Shown in pieces: positions 15,442-18,770 of a stretch of DNA of 18,770 bases. The stretch lies in the NCBI GenBank assembly GCA_046540835.1, contig JBKHEL010000056.1:1-18770 (forward strand), read 5' to 3'. Below the pieces are notes generated by a model. It made no database searches, was not told where the DNA came from, and worked only from the letters and a program-made list of their open reading frames with translations. How positions within the stretch are numbered: position 1 is the first letter of the stretch; each line of letters begins with the position of its first letter. This DNA comes from Coraliomargarita_B sp046540835. GTDB lineage: Bacteria > Verrucomicrobiota > Verrucomicrobiia > Opitutales > Coraliomargaritaceae. A program made the position numbers and the translations under genes.

Positions 15442-18400
15442 TGATGGAGGCTTACGTCGAATTGCATGCCCGCAGCGCCTACAACTTTCTGCGGGGGGCT
15501 CTACCGCCGAAGCGCCTGGTTCAGGCGATGCGCGGGGCGGGCGTGGAGGCGGCGGCGATGCCCGACCGCAACGGCCTTTACGGGGCGCCTGAGTTTCAAT
15601 TTGCCGCAGAGGAGTTGGACTTCGGGGCCATCGTGAGCGCGGAGATCACCCTGGCCCGCGGGCTCGGGCACACGTGGATGGAGGGCGACTATCTGGGGCA
15701 TCTGCCAGTCCTGGTGGAGAACCAGACAGGCTATGCCAATCTCTGCCGACTCCTCTCGAGGATGCACCTGCGCTGGCAAAAACAGTCGGGCCTGCAGCCC
15801 GGCCAGAGCGGAGCATATCCAGCAGCAGAAACAGCCGAGTTGGCAGCGCATGGTGAAGGCCTGATCGCGCTGACCGGCGATTCGGAAGGCCCGCTGGGCA
15901 TGGCGTGGCGGGCGGGGGGAGCACCCGCTATGGAGCAGGCGCTTGACGCGCTGATGGCGATTTTTCCGCAGGGCCGGCTCTACGTGGAGATCCAGCGGCA
16001 TTTGCAGCGCGGTGAGCGCCACTACAACCGTGCCCTCGTCGAACTCGCCGGGCGTAAAGGCCTGCCGCTGCTGGCCACCAACGGCCCGGCTTATGCCGGG
16101 TCGGCCGGGCGTGCCGTGCTCGATGTCTTCACCTGCCTGCGTCACCACACCACGCTCGATCGGGCGGGGCGTCGGCTCGAGGCGAATACCGAGCGCCGCG
16201 TCAAATCGCCCGCGAAGATGGCGGAGTTGTTTGCCGATTTGCCGGAGGCGGTAGCCAATACGGTGCGGCTGGCTGCCCGACTGCCCTTTCGCCTGCGGGA
16301 GCTCGGCTACCGCTTCCCCAGCTATCCCGTCCCGAAAGGGGATTCGATGGACAACTTTTTGCGCAGACTCACCCTCTTCGGCGCGCAAAACCGCTATGGT
16401 TCGGTGAGCCCAAAAGTGCGCCGCCAATTGGAGCACGAGCTGGCGATTATCGAGCGGCTCGGCTTCGCCGGATACTTTCTGATCGTCTGGGATATTTGCA
16501 ACTTCTGCACCGAGCGGGGCATCCTTTGCCAGGGGAGGGGCAGCGCGGCAAACAGTGCGGTCTGTTACAGTCTCGGCATCACTGCGGTCGATCCCATCGC
16601 CGGGGGGCTCCTCTTCGAGCGCTTTCTCAGCGAGGGCCGGCAGGGCTGGCCGGATATCGATATCGACCTGCCGAGCGGACCGCGGCGGGAGGCGGTGATT
16701 CAGGAGGTCTACCGGCGCTACGGCCAGCATGGTGCGGCGATGACGGCGAATGTGAATCACTACCGCGGCCGCTCGGCGATGCGCGAAATCGGCAAAGTGC
16801 TGGGGCTGCCGCTCGATGTCATCGAGCGTTTCAATGCGCTCTTTGCCCGGGGCGACTTTCGCCATACTCTGACAATGCCGGAGCAAATCCGGCAGGCCGG
16901 GCTCGATGGCGACAACCCCCGTCACCGGGCTGCATTGAAGGTTTTTCAGGCAACCAACGGGCTGCCCCGGAATCTCGGCCAGCACAGTGGGGGTATGGTC
17001 ATCTGCAACCACGCGCTCAACCAAATCGTCCCTCTGGAGAATGCCTCAATGGCGGGGCGTGTGGTCCTGCAGTGGAACAAAGACGCCTGCGAAGAGCTCG
17101 GGATGGTGAAGATTGACCTGCTCGGTCTGGGCATGATGGCGGTGATGCAGGATTGCCTTGAACTGACCCACCAGCGCGGGCGGGGTGTCGACCTCGCGCG
17201 TATCGATAAGTCCGATACGGAAACCTATGATCTGCTCTGCCGTGCCGAGACCATCGGCGTCTTTCAGGTCGAGAGCCGGGCGCAGATGGCCACGCTGCCG
17301 CGCATGCAGCCACGCTGCTTTTATGACCTGGCGGTAGAGGTGGCGATTATCCGGCCCGGCCCCATTTCCGGCGAGCTGGCCAATCCCTACCTCAATCGGC
17401 GCAACGGGACCGAGCCGGTGACTTATCCCGACGAACGGCTCAAGCCGATTCTCGAGCGCACGCTGGGCATCCCGATGTTTCAGGAGCAGGTCTTGAAGAT
17501 CGGTATCGTCATGGCCGGGCTCGATGCGAGTGAGTCCGAACAGTTGCGCCGGGCGCTCGGCTTCACCCGCGATGCGGCGCGCGTTGAAAAAGCAAAGGCC
17601 ACCCTGCGCAAGCGGCTGGCCGGGCGCGGCGTCGAGCCGGATACGGCCGAGTGGATCGTCAATACGATCGACAGTTTCGCCCTTTACGGATTTCCGGAGA
17701 GCCACGCCGTGAGCTTCGCTTTGATCGCCTATGCTTCGGCCTGGCTGAAAGTGCACCGCAGGGAGGAATTCTTCTGCGCACTGCTGAATAACCAGCCGAT
17801 GGGCTTTTACGGCCCGGCGACGCTGATACAGGATGCCCGCCGCTATGGCCTCCGCTTTCTTCCGCCGGATGTGACCTGCTCGGGCTGGGACTGCACGATT
17901 GAGGACCGGGAGGGTGAGGCCTGTATCCGTCTCGGGCTGAAGTTGGTCAAGGGAGTCTCGCGCGCGAGCGTCGAGGCGATGCGGAAAGCCCGGACTGAGC
18001 GCGGTTTCGAATCGCTCGCAGCGTTCCGGCTGCGCACGGTCTTTCAGCGGGACGAGCTGCGCCTGCTCGCCCAGTCGGGTGCCCTGAACGCGCTGGCAGC
18101 GAGCCGGCGACAAGCGCTCTGGGCCGTCGAGCAACCGCTTGAGCTGGATCTTTTTTCGCAGGCTGAGCTGACGGCTCAAGCCGCCGAAGACCCGGTCTCC
18201 TACGGGACGCCGCTGCCCGAGATGACGCTCTGGGAACGCGTCTGTGCCGACTTCGCCACCACTTCGGTGACGGTGGGCAGTCACCCCATGCGGCAGATTC
18301 GCGCCCGTCTGCGGGGCCGGGTCTACACCGCAGAAGATTTGAAAAAGGCCCGCGAGGGCCAGCGCGTGTGTGTGGTGGGAGCCGTCATCTGCCGCCAGCG

Positions 18401-18638
18401 TCCCGGGACGGCCAAGGGTGTGTTCTTCCTGTCCCTGGAGGATGAGACGGGGATCACCAACTGCGTGCTCTGGCCCAGCCTCTTCGAGCGGAACCGGCTG
18501 CTCGTGGCGCAGGAGCCCTACCTGAAAGTGATGGGGAAAGTCCAAAAGTCGCAGGGCACGATCCATGTGATCGTCCGGCATGTGGAGCAACTTCGGTTCG
18601 ACGGTGCTCCGGAACAGGCCAGCCACGACTTTCGCTGA
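15441..18638 (+). CDS. dnaE2: Error-prone DNA polymerase DnaE2 (ImuC)
   Basis: This 1065-residue C-family polymerase is the catalytic member of the mutasome and copies damaged DNA during the SOS response. Domains in order are PHP (about 1-230), palm/fingers (about 340-780), an HhH region (near 840-890) and a C-terminal OB fold (about 975-1052, from RVCVVGAVICRQRPGTAKGV). The catalytic triad is intact: Asp405 and Asp407 in WPDIDIDLPSGPR, and Asp559 in KIDLLGLGMM. The PHP metal site looks degraded: Arg11 in ELHARS replaces the second His of HxH, and ATNGPAYA (212-219) stands where ATND.H is common. The length of about 1,070 residues is normal for DnaE2 and shorter than replicative DnaE. GGAG at 15427-15430 serves the ATG at 15441; a second ATG follows directly at 15444. 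Confidence 0.95.
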   Translation: MMEAYVELHARSAYNFLRGALPPKRLVQAMRGAGVEAAAMPDRNGLYGAPEFQFAAEELDFGAIVSAEITLARGLGHTWMEGDYLGHLPVLVENQTGYANLCRLLSRMHLRWQKQSGLQPGQSGAYPAAETAELAAHGEGLIALTGDSEGPLGMAWRAGGAPAMEQALDALMAIFPQGRLYVEIQRHLQRGERHYNRALVELAGRKGLPLLATNGPAYAGSAGRAVLDVFTCLRHHTTLDRAGRRLEANTERRVKSPAKMAELFADLPEAVANTVRLAARLPFRLRELGYRFPSYPVPKGDSMDNFLRRLTLFGAQNRYGSVSPKVRRQLEHELAIIERLGFAGYFLIVWDICNFCTERGILCQGRGSAANSAVCYSLGITAVDPIAGGLLFERFLSEGRQGWPDIDIDLPSGPRREAVIQEVYRRYGQHGAAMTANVNHYRGRSAMREIGKVLGLPLDVIERFNALFARGDFRHTLTMPEQIRQAGLDGDNPRHRAALKVFQATNGLPRNLGQHSGGMVICNHALNQIVPLENASMAGRVVLQWNKDACEELGMVKIDLLGLGMMAVMQDCLELTHQRGRGVDLARIDKSDTETYDLLCRAETIGVFQVESRAQMATLPRMQPRCFYDLAVEVAIIRPGPISGELANPYLNRRNGTEPVTYPDERLKPILERTLGIPMFQEQVLKIGIVMAGLDASESEQLRRALGFTRDAARVEKAKATLRKRLAGRGVEPDTAEWIVNTIDSFALYGFPESHAVSFALIAYASAWLKVHRREEFFCALLNNQPMGFYGPATLIQDARRYGLRFLPPDVTCSGWDCTIEDREGEACIRLGLKLVKGVSRASVEAMRKARTERGFESLAAFRLRTVFQRDELRLLAQSGALNALAASRRQALWAVEQPLELDLFSQAELTAQAAEDPVSYGTPLPEMTLWERVCADFATTSVTVGSHPMRQIRARLRGRVYTAEDLKKAREGQRVCVVGAVICRQRPGTAKGVFFLSLEDETGITNCVLWPSLFERNRLLVAQEPYLKVMGKVQKSQGTIHVIVRHVEQLRFDGAPEQASHDFR

Positions 18639-18655
18639 AGGGCGGGACCACCCCT

Positions 18656-18682
18656 GCAGCATCGCCTGAACGGCGATGCTGC
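18656..18682 (+). terminator. GC-rich hairpin after dnaE2, possible terminator
   Basis: GCAGCATCGCC (18656-18666) pairs perfectly with GGCGATGCTGC (18672-18682) across the 5-nt loop TGAAC, starting 17 nt after the dnaE2 stop. The 11-bp stem is very stable, but only a mixed TGTCCCCTCC follows instead of a T run. It may therefore stop or pause transcription imperfectly, or simply protect the 3' end of the imuA-imuB-dnaE2 mRNA. Confidence 0.45.
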
Positions 18683-18770
18683 TGTCCCCTCCTACCTGAA
18701 GGCAGGAGGGGAGTGTGCCCGCTTGGCGGTGTTGGGCGGATGGGTTGCTGTCCCCTCCTACCTGAAGGCA
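18680..18770. repeat. 25-bp direct repeat, 66-bp period, with internal hairpin
   Basis: The 25-bp sequence beginning TGCTGTCCCCTCC and ending GAAGGCA occurs at 18680-18704 and again at 18746-18770, where the window ends. In the first copy TCCCCTCCT (18685-18693) pairs with AGGAGGGGA (18704-18712), with a further CC/GG pairing around a TGAA loop, giving a long hairpin. The spacer (18705-18745) starts with the hairpin's 3' arm. Only two copies are visible, so this may be the start of a tandem array or a pair of dispersed palindromic elements. No coding frame is evident after 18638. Confidence 0.65.

Noticed and set aside
15501..18662. Two long minus-strand open frames (507 and 538 codons) opposite dnaE2
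   Set aside because: They lie wholly within the dnaE2 coding region, carry no recognisable motif, and are expected on the opposite strand of GC-rich coding DNA.
18680..18770. CRISPR array
   Set aside because: Only two repeat copies are visible, the spacer region includes the 3' arm of the repeat's own hairpin, and no cas gene is nearby.

Overview
The window reads as chromosomal DNA from a GC-rich Gram-negative bacterium. An outer-membrane lipid A deacylase family protein, a lipoprotein and several secreted proteins imply an outer membrane with lipopolysaccharide. The gene set (a protein made only of helicase-associated repeats, a divergent imuA-imuB-dnaE2 cassette, a SufT-type DUF59 protein) and the scarcity of good Shine-Dalgarno sites suggest a Verrucomicrobiota member, perhaps class Opitutae. 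That assignment is an inference from gene content; no rRNA or other phylogenetic marker was analysed.

Left part (1-9.7 kb). Positions 1-208 carry a cluster of CGTTAA/TTAACG motifs and no gene. Next comes a two-gene minus-strand unit: a small lipoprotein gene followed after 18 nt by a single-chain purL (FGAM synthase, purine synthesis). After it lie a plus-strand MgtC/DUF4010 membrane protein, a minus-strand secreted glutaminyl-peptide cyclotransferase, a plus-strand LpxR-like lipid A deacylase, and a minus-strand secreted protein of unknown function. These genes alternate in strand and look like independent housekeeping or envelope units.

Right part (9.8-18.77 kb). A plus-strand sufT-like gene ends against a minus-strand pair. 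That pair is a 674-residue protein built of about eight helicase-associated (HA) repeats with no helicase domain, followed after 13 nt by an unrecognised 180-residue protein. Divergent from the pair is the mutagenesis cassette imuA-imuB-dnaE2. Its genes are tightly coupled (14-nt gap, then a 1-nt TGATG overlap). ImuA has a degenerate P-loop, ImuB appears to lack polymerase acidic residues, and DnaE2 is the catalytic polymerase. The divergent intergenic region holds a perfect 52-bp palindrome with 25-bp arms. Its centre, GAACACTTGTTC, resembles a LexA-type operator and lies just upstream of imuA.

After dnaE2 there is a strong GC-rich hairpin, then a 25-bp direct repeat with a 66-bp period whose second copy is cut by the window edge. 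The most notable locus is the HA-repeat protein and its partner, divergent from the SOS mutasome across that palindrome.
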